From contig NZ_BAABWJ010000004.1 in NCBI RefSeq assembly GCF_040372805.1, positions 248,001 to 312,000 on the forward strand: a stretch of DNA of 64,000 bases, written 5' to 3'. The notes beneath the pieces were generated by a model. It had not been told where the DNA came from. It was given only the letters and a program-made list of their open reading frames with translations, and made no database searches. Made by a program: the position numbers and the translations under genes. Of the stretch, positions 42,479 to 50,996 are shown one piece after another. The first letter of the stretch is position 1. Each line of letters opens with the position of its first letter. Source of the stretch: Pseudoteredinibacter isoporae_A. GTDB lineage: Bacteria; Pseudomonadota; Gammaproteobacteria; Pseudomonadales; Cellvibrionaceae.

Positions 42479-42750
42479 GGCGCTATTAAACCGAATTCCT
42501 TTATAAATTAATAGCTTATTTTAACAAGCACGACTCCCGGGCGGACTCTCCCCCAGAGGCCCCTGCTCAAAATACCAACAACCCACCGACTTCCTTGATC
42601 GCCGCCGATCCAAAAGCCTCCAACAATGATTTAAGAGACAAAGCATCTCGCTGAGCAACTGCTAGACTTGAGGAGGTAAACCGGTATTCGTCAATGCACT
42701 GGATCCAAGGTCCGTATCAATCATCTGTATCAGCTATATGAATCAGTCCT

Positions 42751-43389
42751 ATGACTCAAGCAACCGCTAAGCCTCAAGCAACCACTAAGCCTCAAGGAGT
42801 AAGCCATCGACCGCCCAACGGCCACGATCGGCGCTGCCACTATCGGGTGGATGATCAGCTGTATTTTGAGTTCAAGCCAGTGGACCCCAAAACCCTTCGC
42901 CAGCAGCAAGCCTGCGAATTGTTTGCGCAGCCCAGCGAACGAACCCTGCTCAAGGAGTTAAACAAACTGGAGGAAGAAGGCCAGGTTCTGCTACGCGACA
43001 TCGCCAAAGACCATCGAAGTATCGCGATTTACCTGTCTCTGCTCAATCGCAAAACTCAGCTGATCGCCCAGCAGCTGTGCCAGGAACAAAACGCACAACA
43101 CACCGTCCAGCTGAACCTGAGCGAAGGCGGATTGGCCTTTCAACATGCCAGCGCGCTCAACGTAGGTGACTATGTCGCGGTCACACTGGGCCTGGAAGAA
43201 GACGCCTGGCATCTCTATCTCTACGGGCGCATTGTTCGCAGCTTGCCCGCAGTTCCCAGCGGTTATCAAATTGCCATCGCGTTTTGTGATCTCGATGCTG
43301 AACAACAAAAGCTGCTCACCCGCCGCGTGTTCAAAAAACAAATGCAGAGTCATCGTCGCAAACACGGTATCGAAGAATCACCACAGTGA
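42751..43389 (+). CDS. PilZ-domain protein (probable c-di-GMP binder)
   Basis: 212 residues. The N-terminal tail repeats AT(A/T)KPQ and is encoded by an 18-bp tandem repeat (42755-42790). The PilZ-type c-di-GMP residues are visible as RRCHYRVD (Arg-x-x-x-Arg pattern) and NLSEGGLAF (N/D-x-S-x-x-G), with IVRSLPAVPSGYQIAIAF closing the barrel. Preceded by a helical insertion (residues 50-105). It is divergent from lolC as in Pseudomonas, where a PilZ gene neighbours lolCDE. Confidence 0.85.
   Translation: MTQATAKPQATTKPQGVSHRPPNGHDRRCHYRVDDQLYFEFKPVDPKTLRQQQACELFAQPSERTLLKELNKLEEEGQVLLRDIAKDHRSIAIYLSLLNRKTQLIAQQLCQEQNAQHTVQLNLSEGGLAFQHASALNVGDYVAVTLGLEEDAWHLYLYGRIVRSLPAVPSGYQIAIAFCDLDAEQQKLLTRRVFKKQMQSHRRKHGIEESPQ
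42755..42790 (+). repeat. 18-bp tandem repeat in the PilZ gene N-terminus
   Basis: CTCAAGCAACCGCTAAGC followed by the same unit with one substitution (A for G), plus a partial third copy (CTCAAGG). It encodes repeats of AT-KPQ. Confidence 0.8.
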
Positions 43390-43557
43390 ATACCCCACCC
43401 CAGCGCCATTCTAGCGTCGTTTACTGACCGCCTCTTGATATTCGGTTTAAGGCTTTAGTCTGAATATCAGTTCTTTCCAAACAATGTTAAGCTCCCGGCG
43501 ATGCTGATATTATTGCCATCGGCAACATTCGGAATTTAAGGAAGGAAGGTTAACACC

Positions 43558-43881
43558 ATGAACAACAGCGTGCTTATAAAAGGCCTTGTAAGCGTTGTCT
43601 TTTTTGCAAGTGCCAGCGCGACCAGTCTTTACACACACAGTGAAGAGATTCGTATCCCGGTTGGCAGCCAGGGTGAAAACAGCGTTGAACTACCCAATCG
43701 AGGACTCAGCAGCAAACAGTTACTCAGTCAGTTCGGCGAGCCCTTGCAAACCAACGGTCCAGTTGGCTCTCCTCCGATCAGCCAGTGGCACTATGATGGG
43801 TTTGTCGTGTACCTGGAAGGCGACTATGTGATTCACGCCGTTCGCAAACCCAAGCCCCAAAAGAACAGTGCCAGCGAGTAA
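43558..43881 (+). CDS. Small exported protein of unknown function
   Basis: 107 residues. Signal peptide (about 1-22, cleaved near ASA-TS), then EIRIPVGSQGENSVELPNRGLSSKQLLSQFGEP..PPISQWHYDGFVVYLEGDYVIHAV, a small conserved pattern that I have seen in Pseudomonas-type genomes near lolCDE/PilZ; function not known. It looks like a periplasmic or surface protein. 168 bases after the PilZ gene on the same strand. Confidence 0.8.
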   Translation: MNNSVLIKGLVSVVFFASASATSLYTHSEEIRIPVGSQGENSVELPNRGLSSKQLLSQFGEPLQTNGPVGSPPISQWHYDGFVVYLEGDYVIHAVRKPKPQKNSASE

Positions 43882-43883
43882 CT

Positions 43884-44846
43884 TTAGTCCCGCAACTCAC
43901 TGGGGGAAACGCCAAAGTGCTTTTTAAAGCTGCGAGAAAAATGCGCGTAACTGTTGAAACCACAGCGATAGGCAATCTGCTCGATGCTCGATAAACTCTG
44001 TTGTTTATCGAGCAGAATATTCTGGGCTTTCTGTAAGCGTTTATCCAACACCAGCTGGTGCAGACTTTGTTCCTGGCTTTCAAATAATTTCTGCAAGTAA
44101 CGCAAAGAAATTCCTTGAGAATCCGCAATTTTTTGATTATTCAAATCGGGTTCTGCCAGGTTGTTTTCAATAAACCTCAGTACTTTTTTTCGCAGACCTT
44201 CCTGCACAAGACGGTTGTCCGCCGCCTGAGTAAAACGCACCGACGAACTGTAAGCCATTGCAATCATATTCAGTAAATTATCACTTAAGTCCTCACACAT
44301 ATCAGGCACAGTATTGAGTTCTTGAGCAAGCGACAAAATAAAATTGGACAACACCGCACCGATGCCCTGTTGTCCATCAATAGAAACGGCCGTATAACGT
44401 TCGGGTTCCAAAAGGTGCTGGCGCAGCACATCTTTCGGCATTTGAATAATCAGCTGATGGAAAGGTTTGTTAAAAGACAGCGTGTAGGGCTCAGTACTGT
44501 CGTACAAAGAAAAACTGCCACGCGTCAGGTGAGCTTCTCTTCCTCCCTGCCGGACAAACCCCTCCTGACTCAACTGAAAACTGATCAGGAAATCTTCTTC
44601 GGCAGAATGGGCGATCAGTTTTTTATCACGCTTGACATGCTGAGGATCGGCCAGAACTTCAGAAAATCGCAGTTTAGCCAAACCAACACCGCCACGCACA
44701 GAGCCCTGAAAGGCATCTTCGGAGCCCACGTTGCAATCCAGTTTGACGTACTCCTGGCAGATTGCATCGCACCAGTATTCCTCACGATCGGCAGTGGGAA
44801 TATCCAGGGTGGAACGAGTATAACCATGCTGCAAAAGAAAGCTCAT
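43884..44846 (-). CDS. AraC-family regulator of the aldoxime/nitrile cluster
   Basis: 320 residues. N-terminal effector domain of the AraC-binding-like type (SEEDFLISFQLSQEGFVRQGGREAHLTRGSFSLYDSTEPYTLSFNKPFHQLIIQMP) and C-terminal pair of helix-turn-helices (LNNQKIADSQGISLRYLQKLFESQ and SIEQIAYRCGFNSYAHFSRSFKKHFGVSPSELR). This type often regulates nitrile, aldoxime or aromatic catabolic genes. Last gene of the cluster, 39 bases after the dehydratase stop. Confidence 0.9.
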   Translation of the reverse strand: MSFLLQHGYTRSTLDIPTADREEYWCDAICQEYVKLDCNVGSEDAFQGSVRGGVGLAKLRFSEVLADPQHVKRDKKLIAHSAEEDFLISFQLSQEGFVRQGGREAHLTRGSFSLYDSTEPYTLSFNKPFHQLIIQMPKDVLRQHLLEPERYTAVSIDGQQGIGAVLSNFILSLAQELNTVPDMCEDLSDNLLNMIAMAYSSSVRFTQAADNRLVQEGLRKKVLRFIENNLAEPDLNNQKIADSQGISLRYLQKLFESQEQSLHQLVLDKRLQKAQNILLDKQQSLSSIEQIAYRCGFNSYAHFSRSFKKHFGVSPSELRD

Positions 44847-44885
44847 AAGCGCCTCGTATTCACGGGTTAAAACCAGTGTACAAAC

Positions 44886-45881
44886 TTAGACCCCGGAAAC
44901 AAAGGGTAAAATGCCTGTTTTGTCATGGCATTGTATGTACTCGAATTCTCCGCCACCGTCAGGACAAACAGCCACCTCATGCCAAAGCTGGAGCTGAAGC
45001 GTTTCGCCGTACTTCTCGGCCATGACCATAAACTTTCCAAAAATATCCAAATGCGTAGGATGGCTCTTGGCCCATTCCTCAAAAGCAAAAATATCCTTTG
45101 CATAACCCAGACCAAAAGTCTGTTGTGTTGCTTGCCAGTGCTCATCAAGCACATTCACCAGGCGCATACTGTAACAAGCGCATTCCTCACCTTGATCACG
45201 CAGGTAGTCCATTCCTTTCTGCAAGACCGGATGCACGTTGCGGAGATAGTCATTGGCCTGCTCTTCATTACAATGGCCCCAGTCCTGCCCGGAGCGAATC
45301 ATGCACAAATTAGATGGCGCCGGTATTCGGACAATGGACTCGTGCTGCGCCTCACTGAGCGCGCGAGGTGCCGCTCCACCCCTCACATCACCAAGAGCAC
45401 AACAGGCAATCCGGTCTCGCATACCACCTGGGTATCCGTGTTCCAGTATGGGCCCTTCTAGATCATCTCCGCTGCTGGCCACGCCATGGGTATCCGGGCT
45501 CGACAGTAGAGTTTCAAAATGCTCATGGGGCAGACTCATGGTTTCTCGCCATAGGCCCTGCTCGGTGGTTTCTGCCAGCTGATACCAACGATCACTCGCC
45601 ACGCTCCACCAGCGCTCATACTCAGTTTCGCGCCAGTAACTGATTAACAGGAAATTGTCCTGTCCAGCCGCATCCACAAAATGGCCCCTTTCCACCAACA
45701 GGGGCCCAACAGGGAGAGGAAACTGGTCGGCGATAAGCGTTTGCTGCTGCCATACATCCAAGAGCGCAGGAGTGCTCGCCTGAACCGCAAAATACGCAAC
45801 ACGCAAGGCGGTTGTGTCTTTCCACAAAGCTTGCCAAGCAGGCGCCGGCGGTTGCCAATTGGGGGGCATATTATTTTTCAT
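44886..45881 (-). CDS. oxd: Aldoxime dehydratase (haem enzyme, phenylacetaldoxime dehydratase family)
   Basis: 331 residues, start MKNNMPPNWQPPAPAW. The sequence follows bacterial aldoxime dehydratases throughout: FLLISYWRETEYERWW, GYPGGMRDRIA, LCMIRSGQDWGHC, CACYSMRLVNVL, and the late LWHEVAVC and YIQCHDKTG. Known members use the His in the WHEV-like segment as proximal haem ligand and a second His, with a Ser and an Arg, in catalysis; residues at comparable spacing are visible here. It turns R-CH=N-OH into R-CN plus water. Sits between nitrilase and the AraC regulator, 107 bases after nitrilase. Confidence 0.93.
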   Translation of the reverse strand: MKNNMPPNWQPPAPAWQALWKDTTALRVAYFAVQASTPALLDVWQQQTLIADQFPLPVGPLLVERGHFVDAAGQDNFLLISYWRETEYERWWSVASDRWYQLAETTEQGLWRETMSLPHEHFETLLSSPDTHGVASSGDDLEGPILEHGYPGGMRDRIACCALGDVRGGAAPRALSEAQHESIVRIPAPSNLCMIRSGQDWGHCNEEQANDYLRNVHPVLQKGMDYLRDQGEECACYSMRLVNVLDEHWQATQQTFGLGYAKDIFAFEEWAKSHPTHLDIFGKFMVMAEKYGETLQLQLWHEVAVCPDGGGEFEYIQCHDKTGILPFVSGV

Positions 45882-45988
45882 TTTTTTTCGCCTTTAAGTT
45901 TGATCCAGCAGTAACGCTCAACTTTGCCCGATTCTCGGGCAAAAGCAATTGTCTTTCACATGAACGGTACGGCGCCGACACACCGCAG

Positions 45989-46990
45989 CTATTCATCATC
46001 CTCATGATGGACAGCCTGATCGTCCTCGCTGACAACGCACTCAGTCAAGGAGTCCGCCACGGGTGTCATTGCCTGACGATTCAAAACCAGCCGCGTCACA
46101 TCCGGGCGGGCATAGTGCCCAACAGGATCCGCAAAACTTTTTGAAACAGCGATAGCAGCGATATCAATATCGGCGATTAATAAACCTTCTTCCTCCGAGC
46201 CCAATGGCGTACACAGCGGGCGACCATCCGGACCGAAGATTTGCGCAGCACCGCCCCCGGTGGAAATCAAAGCGGCCTGCTCATCGTTTTCGACCAGCAT
46301 CTCGATCATCGCTTCTGAGACAACACCGCAAGGTGCCAGGACATAGCATTGCCCCTCTGCGGCGTACACCTGAGACAGTGCATTGTTCAGCTCCGCTCCC
46401 AGGGCATAGGCCTCAGGGTAACAACTGAAACTTGGCCAAGAGGCGATATGCAATTGTTCATGCATACCATACATGGCGTACTTGCTTAGTGGTTGTAAAT
46501 GTTCCCAGCAACACAGCTGCCCCACTCGAGCGATATCACAATCAATGACATCCAGGTCACTGCCGTCACCTTCACCGAAGACTGTACGTTCCATATGAGT
46601 AGGCTTGAGTTTTCGGCGAGCCTGCAATAGGTCACCCTCTCGCCCGATCAGCATTTGCGCTATGTACAGTGAGCCGTGGTCACGCTCGCTGAAGCCTATA
46701 GATACCATAATGTTGTTTTCTCGCGCTGCCTGCGTCAAACGTTCGCAATGACGGTCGCCAATTTCAATACAGTTCTCATGGTAGGCCTGAAAATACTTCA
46801 TATTATGTGCGGTACAGGACAACCACAGCCACCACGGATAACCCGGCAACCAGCATTCCGGGAAAGCAATAATGGACGCGCCCTGGCCTGCCGCCTGCTC
46901 GATCAAGGCAATGGCTTTGTCTACGCCGGCATCAATATTCATGAATTCTGGCGCCGCCTGAACCGCCGCCGCTTTAAAGGTATTGCTCAT
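45989..46990 (-). CDS. Nitrilase
   Basis: 333 residues from ATG 46990 with GGAG 6 bases upstream (a second ATG sits one codon earlier). Catalytic triad: Glu in IIAFPECWLPGYPWW, Lys in RRKLKPTHMERTVFGEGDGSD, Cys in VGQLCCWEHLQPLSKY. CWEH and the overall length are those of true nitrilases rather than amidases. It hydrolyses the nitrile formed by the dehydratase downstream to the acid and ammonia. The two enzymes together make a complete aldoxime-to-acid route, here under the AraC regulator. Confidence 0.93.
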   Translation of the reverse strand: MSNTFKAAAVQAAPEFMNIDAGVDKAIALIEQAAGQGASIIAFPECWLPGYPWWLWLSCTAHNMKYFQAYHENCIEIGDRHCERLTQAARENNIMVSIGFSERDHGSLYIAQMLIGREGDLLQARRKLKPTHMERTVFGEGDGSDLDVIDCDIARVGQLCCWEHLQPLSKYAMYGMHEQLHIASWPSFSCYPEAYALGAELNNALSQVYAAEGQCYVLAPCGVVSEAMIEMLVENDEQAALISTGGGAAQIFGPDGRPLCTPLGSEEEGLLIADIDIAAIAVSKSFADPVGHYARPDVTRLVLNRQAMTPVADSLTECVVSEDDQAVHHEDDE

Positions 46991-47049
46991 CATCTACTCC
47001 TTACTAAAGGCCAGCCCTGGCCTTTGTTTAACTACGAATTGTGTGCCAC

Positions 47050-49389
47050 TCAGAATCGATACCGAAACGTCAGGCCGTACTCTCTCGGGCGATTAAAATT
47101 CGCTTCATGAAAACCCAGACCAAAATTGGAATCGCCACTTTCGATATAGCGTTCATCTTTCAAATTTTTTGCAAACAGCATCAAATCAATGGATTCATCT
47201 ATGCTATAGCGCACAGATGCATTCCAAAGCTCATACGCCTGTTCAAACAGAAAGCGGGAGTTTTGGGAATCGTTATGGATTTCATCGGTGTAACGGTAGT
47301 CCACACGAAACGCCAACTCATTGGATTCCAATGGCACTACGTACTCAAAACCCAAATTAAATGAATGCTCGGGTGTGTTCACCAGCTTTGCATTTTCATC
47401 AATGCTCAGAGACAGGCCTTCGATAGGGTTGATCGCGTCGTAACTTGCGTCGGTGTAACCGTAAGCCAAATCCATCTGCAGGTTTTCAAACAAAATGGCG
47501 CTCACTTCCAGCTCAAGACCTTTGATGTCAACCACACCTGCGTTGGCAGTTACTGGGCCGCCTAGATTGTCAAAGAAGGTCACCTGTACGTCTTCATAAT
47601 CCGACCAATAAGCGGCAGCATTGACACGCAGGCGATCATCCCACCCCTGCCATTTCACACCGATTTCATGACTGTCCAGCGTTTCAGGCTCGAAGGTGCG
47701 CACATTGTCAACGGCCTCAACATAACGCAGCACAAAACCACCACTCTTAAAACCTTGGGAAAAGCTGTAATACAGCAGAGTCCCATCCTCAAGGCTTGCG
47801 TCGACACCCAGTTTATAGCTGGTTTGTTCGAACGCATCGCTGACCTGACCGCTGCCATTGCCAACCAAGGGCGCGAGACCGGGAGTAAAGACACCATGTT
47901 CATTCACAGCGCCCGGAAAAAAGGGATAACCATTCCCTTGATCGTCGGCACCAATGTATTGCGTGTAGCGGAAGAATTTTTCATCACGCGTGTGTCTTAA
48001 ACCACCTGTGACACTCCAAACATCGCTCAGCTGCCAAGTCAGTTGCAGATACGCCGCTTCGGAACTGTTATCAACATCGGCGTAATTATTAATCGTCGCC
48101 GGGAAGCCTGCGCTCAAATCCGGCGTTGGCAAAAATACATCGACAAATACATCATCAGTGCCCTGCTCTTCAAAATAATACAAGCCACCCACATATCGCA
48201 GCTGGTCATCAAATAAACTGCCCGTTATCTGTAACTCATGACTGCTCTGTTCATGCTGATAATTCGGGTTACGGGTTTCAGTAATTGCATGGGGAGAGTT
48301 ATCGGGGTCGCGATTAAACTCGCCTTCGGTTTCCCGGTCGGCATAGGTATATTTCAAGTCAAAGCTTTCCGCATGGTAGTTCGCAACAAAAGCGAAACCA
48401 TCAATGGATAGCTTGGTACCTGATTTACCGGTAGCAAATGTGATATCCGATGCGCGTCCAGGAATAAACTGGGCCAGATCCGCCAACCCGGTAGGGATAT
48501 CACCGAAGTTCGCCAGTGAATAGCCAACCGTACCCGCACCCGGTGTAAACCCAACCAATGAAGAGGCTGCGCTCGCTTCGTTAATGTTTGTGGAATCAAG
48601 ATTCAGGGCGAAGTCCCACTGTTCATTCAGTTCATAAATGATATTGCCTCGGAACGACAGTTTTTCTTCATCACCCAGCTCGTCACCGACGTTAACACGC
48701 GACACATAGCCATCGCGCTTTTTGCTGGAAAACGCCCAGCTGCTGCGTAGAGAATCACTGAAAGGAATGTCAATTGCCGCGCGTACATCCTGACGACGGT
48801 CATTCCCGGCAGTTAGCTCCAACTTGCCCTGGAACTCATCCGCGGGCTTACGTGAGGTGATACTGATCGCACCACCGATGGTATTGCGTCCAAACAACGT
48901 GCCCTGCGGACCACGTAACACTTCAATTCGTTCAACATCCAGCACATCCAACACGCCACCTGCAGAGCGTGACATGTACACACCATCAACATAGGTACCA
49001 ACACCCGGATCGGTGGTCAAACTGAAGTCTGTATTTCCAATGCCTCGGATATACACGACGGCACCCGATGACAAACCACTGACCGGTGAGGTTGTATCAA
49101 ACACCAGATTGGGGGCAAAGTTTGCAACTTGAGCAATGTTATCAATGCCCTTGTTTTCAATGGCAAGCGAAGTGAAAGCCGACACCGCAATCGGAGTATC
49201 CTGCAAACTCTCTTCGCGCTTTTGTGCCGTAACCACCACTTCTTCCAGGGCGCCTTGGGCGAAAACAGGCGGCGACAATGTCGCCGCCAAGGCCAGACTG
49301 ATCGCCATCGAAAGAGGTGCCGGGTTTATCGATTTGGCAAACTGGGGTTTTACCCTGCTTTCTATAAGGCTATTGAATGTATCGTGCAT
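47050..49389 (-). CDS. TonB-dependent outer-membrane receptor
   Basis: About 779 residues from ATG 49389 (GGAG upstream). Signal peptide about 28-45 (SMAISLALAATLSPPVFAQ), TonB box EEVVVTAQKREE, plug domain (NIAQVANFAPNLVFDT, VYIRGIGNTDF, VLRGPQGTLFGRNTIGGAISITSRKP), a 22-strand barrel, and the closing RPREYGLTFRYRF with terminal Phe. Sequence type is the catabolite-uptake branch common in marine bacteria. First gene of the cluster, 59 bases before nitrilase, so the most direct reading is uptake of the aldoxime or nitrile precursor. Confidence 0.93.
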   Translation of the reverse strand: MHDTFNSLIESRVKPQFAKSINPAPLSMAISLALAATLSPPVFAQGALEEVVVTAQKREESLQDTPIAVSAFTSLAIENKGIDNIAQVANFAPNLVFDTTSPVSGLSSGAVVYIRGIGNTDFSLTTDPGVGTYVDGVYMSRSAGGVLDVLDVERIEVLRGPQGTLFGRNTIGGAISITSRKPADEFQGKLELTAGNDRRQDVRAAIDIPFSDSLRSSWAFSSKKRDGYVSRVNVGDELGDEEKLSFRGNIIYELNEQWDFALNLDSTNINEASAASSLVGFTPGAGTVGYSLANFGDIPTGLADLAQFIPGRASDITFATGKSGTKLSIDGFAFVANYHAESFDLKYTYADRETEGEFNRDPDNSPHAITETRNPNYQHEQSSHELQITGSLFDDQLRYVGGLYYFEEQGTDDVFVDVFLPTPDLSAGFPATINNYADVDNSSEAAYLQLTWQLSDVWSVTGGLRHTRDEKFFRYTQYIGADDQGNGYPFFPGAVNEHGVFTPGLAPLVGNGSGQVSDAFEQTSYKLGVDASLEDGTLLYYSFSQGFKSGGFVLRYVEAVDNVRTFEPETLDSHEIGVKWQGWDDRLRVNAAAYWSDYEDVQVTFFDNLGGPVTANAGVVDIKGLELEVSAILFENLQMDLAYGYTDASYDAINPIEGLSLSIDENAKLVNTPEHSFNLGFEYVVPLESNELAFRVDYRYTDEIHNDSQNSRFLFEQAYELWNASVRYSIDESIDLMLFAKNLKDERYIESGDSNFGLGFHEANFNRPREYGLTFRYRF

Positions 49390-49513
49390 CATGTGACTCC
49401 AGATTATTATCGTTTTAATGTGGGGTCAGATTAAATAACGAACGAATTAAGCTCCATGACTCTGCCAGCACGGCGTAATGACAAAAACGGCACAAACACG
49501 AGTTTCGGGAGAA

Positions 49514-49542
49514 AAACAAAAAAACCGGCCACGAAGAGCCGG
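49514..49542 (-). terminator. Rho-independent terminator of the porin transcript
   Basis: Minus-strand stem CCGGC / GCCGG with an 8-base loop followed by a run of T. It is 149 bases after the porin stop, at the end of the hairpin array. Confidence 0.6.
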
Positions 49543-49656
49543 AAAGAATGGGCAACCCTCCGCAGGATGGGTTGCTCGGTGCGAGAACAGGTTTCATACT
49601 GCGAAACCATATCTTACGGGGGAAATGGGCCAAAACCTTGAAGACGATTTTGGCCC
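49525..49656. other. Array of four hairpins between TonB receptor and porin genes
   Basis: In the 301-base gap (49390-49690): CCGGC/GCCGG at 49525-49542, GCAACCC/GGGTTGC at 49552-49575, GGTTTC/GAAACC at 49590-49608 and GGGCCAAAA/TTTTGGCCC at 49627-49656. The first is followed on the minus strand by seven T and then more T, so it is a good terminator for the porin transcript. The other three together look like a structured RNA or an extended 3' UTR. No protein gene is present. Confidence 0.55.
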
Positions 49657-49690
49657 GAGCTGCTACATCAAGGGTTGAAACACAAACCCA

Positions 49691-50884
49691 TCACAGGGCC
49701 AGATCAAAGTCGTAACGCACACCAACACTCAAGGTATTGCGCTTATCTTTATGATCGAAATCGCGGGTTAACCACTCGGCAAACAGACGCACGTCAGAGA
49801 ACTGTTTTTCCAAGGTCAGGTTGTAGCCGTCGTGAGTATCGGAATCAGCAGAGCTGATGTCATCATCAAAGCCGAAAACACCCGCTTTCAATTTATACCC
49901 TTCGCCCAGAGCGTAGGACGCCACCAGGTCATAGGTATACTGATCCAACTCCGGTGTCGCGAGTTCGGAAACGGAAATATCCTGGTAGGTAAACGCCAAG
50001 TACAAATCATCTGTCGCATTCACACTACCGGCAACACCCAGTAAATCACGCTCGTAATCGTTGTCGCCTTTCTGCTGCAAGAAAGATGCACCAATATACG
50101 CTTGGCCGAAGTCATAGCTCAGACCAAAGGACCCGGAATCCACATGACTGGGAGCAGATACCTGGGACGTGTCACCGGTGTTGCCTGCAATCGCCGGATT
50201 ACCATTAATTTGAATACCGCTATCAATGCGCAGGCCGCCTTTTGAATAGCTGTAACTCAACAACTCTGCCGTGCGAAACGGTGCAACCGTGTCGTAACCA
50301 AATGGGCTGGACCGGTGGTTGAAGATATCAGAACGCTCGGCCACGATATTGTAATGTGGGCTCCACTGTTTACCGATCGCTACGCGGCCAAAGTCACCTT
50401 CCAAACCGACATACGCCAGGCGAGCATCACCAAAGTTGCCGTTCGCTTCAATATCCACATCCCACTCACCACGATAAAATGCGGTCAGGTTGGACGAGAT
50501 TTTTTTACTGCCTTTGATACCGATACGGGATAGCGCATCGGTGATGTCGGTGCTGCTCTGATCACCTTCATCGCGCAAGGTTAAACGTGGACGCAAGCTA
50601 CCATAAATATTCAAACCGTACTTCGATGCACTCGGCTTCGCTTCAACCGAAGCCAGCTTGGCGGCTTTGGCCATCTGCTCTACGTCTTCCACATTCACAA
50701 CGACCGATTGCAATTTAGCCGACTGCTTTTTCTGGGTTTCCATCTGTTGTTTCAGCATATTTTCCAGCTGGGCAATACGGTCCTCCAGGGCTTTCATCTT
50801 TGCATCGTCCGCAAGTGCAGAGTTTGCAAATGCGATAGAAGCCAGCGACGAAAATAAAACGGCTTTTTTCAGAGTTGTTTTCAT
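49691..50884 (-). CDS. Gram-negative porin
   Basis: 397 residues. Signal peptide (FSSLASIAFANSALA), then a coiled-coil stretch (MKALEDRIAQLENMLKQQMETQKKQSAKLQSVVVNVEDVEQMAKAAK) and a 16-strand general-porin barrel (YGLNIYGSLRPRLTLRDEG, SRIGIKGSKKISSNLTAFYRGEWDVD, LAYVGLEGDFGRVAIGKQWSPHYNIV) ending in VRYDFDLAL. The N-terminal coiled coil is like that of trimeric porins anchored in the periplasm. Follows the glycine symporter by 112 bases on the same strand. Confidence 0.9.
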   Translation of the reverse strand: MKTTLKKAVLFSSLASIAFANSALADDAKMKALEDRIAQLENMLKQQMETQKKQSAKLQSVVVNVEDVEQMAKAAKLASVEAKPSASKYGLNIYGSLRPRLTLRDEGDQSSTDITDALSRIGIKGSKKISSNLTAFYRGEWDVDIEANGNFGDARLAYVGLEGDFGRVAIGKQWSPHYNIVAERSDIFNHRSSPFGYDTVAPFRTAELLSYSYSKGGLRIDSGIQINGNPAIAGNTGDTSQVSAPSHVDSGSFGLSYDFGQAYIGASFLQQKGDNDYERDLLGVAGSVNATDDLYLAFTYQDISVSELATPELDQYTYDLVASYALGEGYKLKAGVFGFDDDISSADSDTHDGYNLTLEKQFSDVRLFAEWLTRDFDHKDKRNTLSVGVRYDFDLAL

Positions 50885-50996
50885 GATTTACCTCAAGTTT
50901 TCCTGTAGTGCGGCTTTTTTCAGGCCGAGAGAGCCCCTTGCCAGCTCGAAAGCTGGCAAATCCGCTTGTCTTTTATAGTGAGTTTTTTATTGAGGC

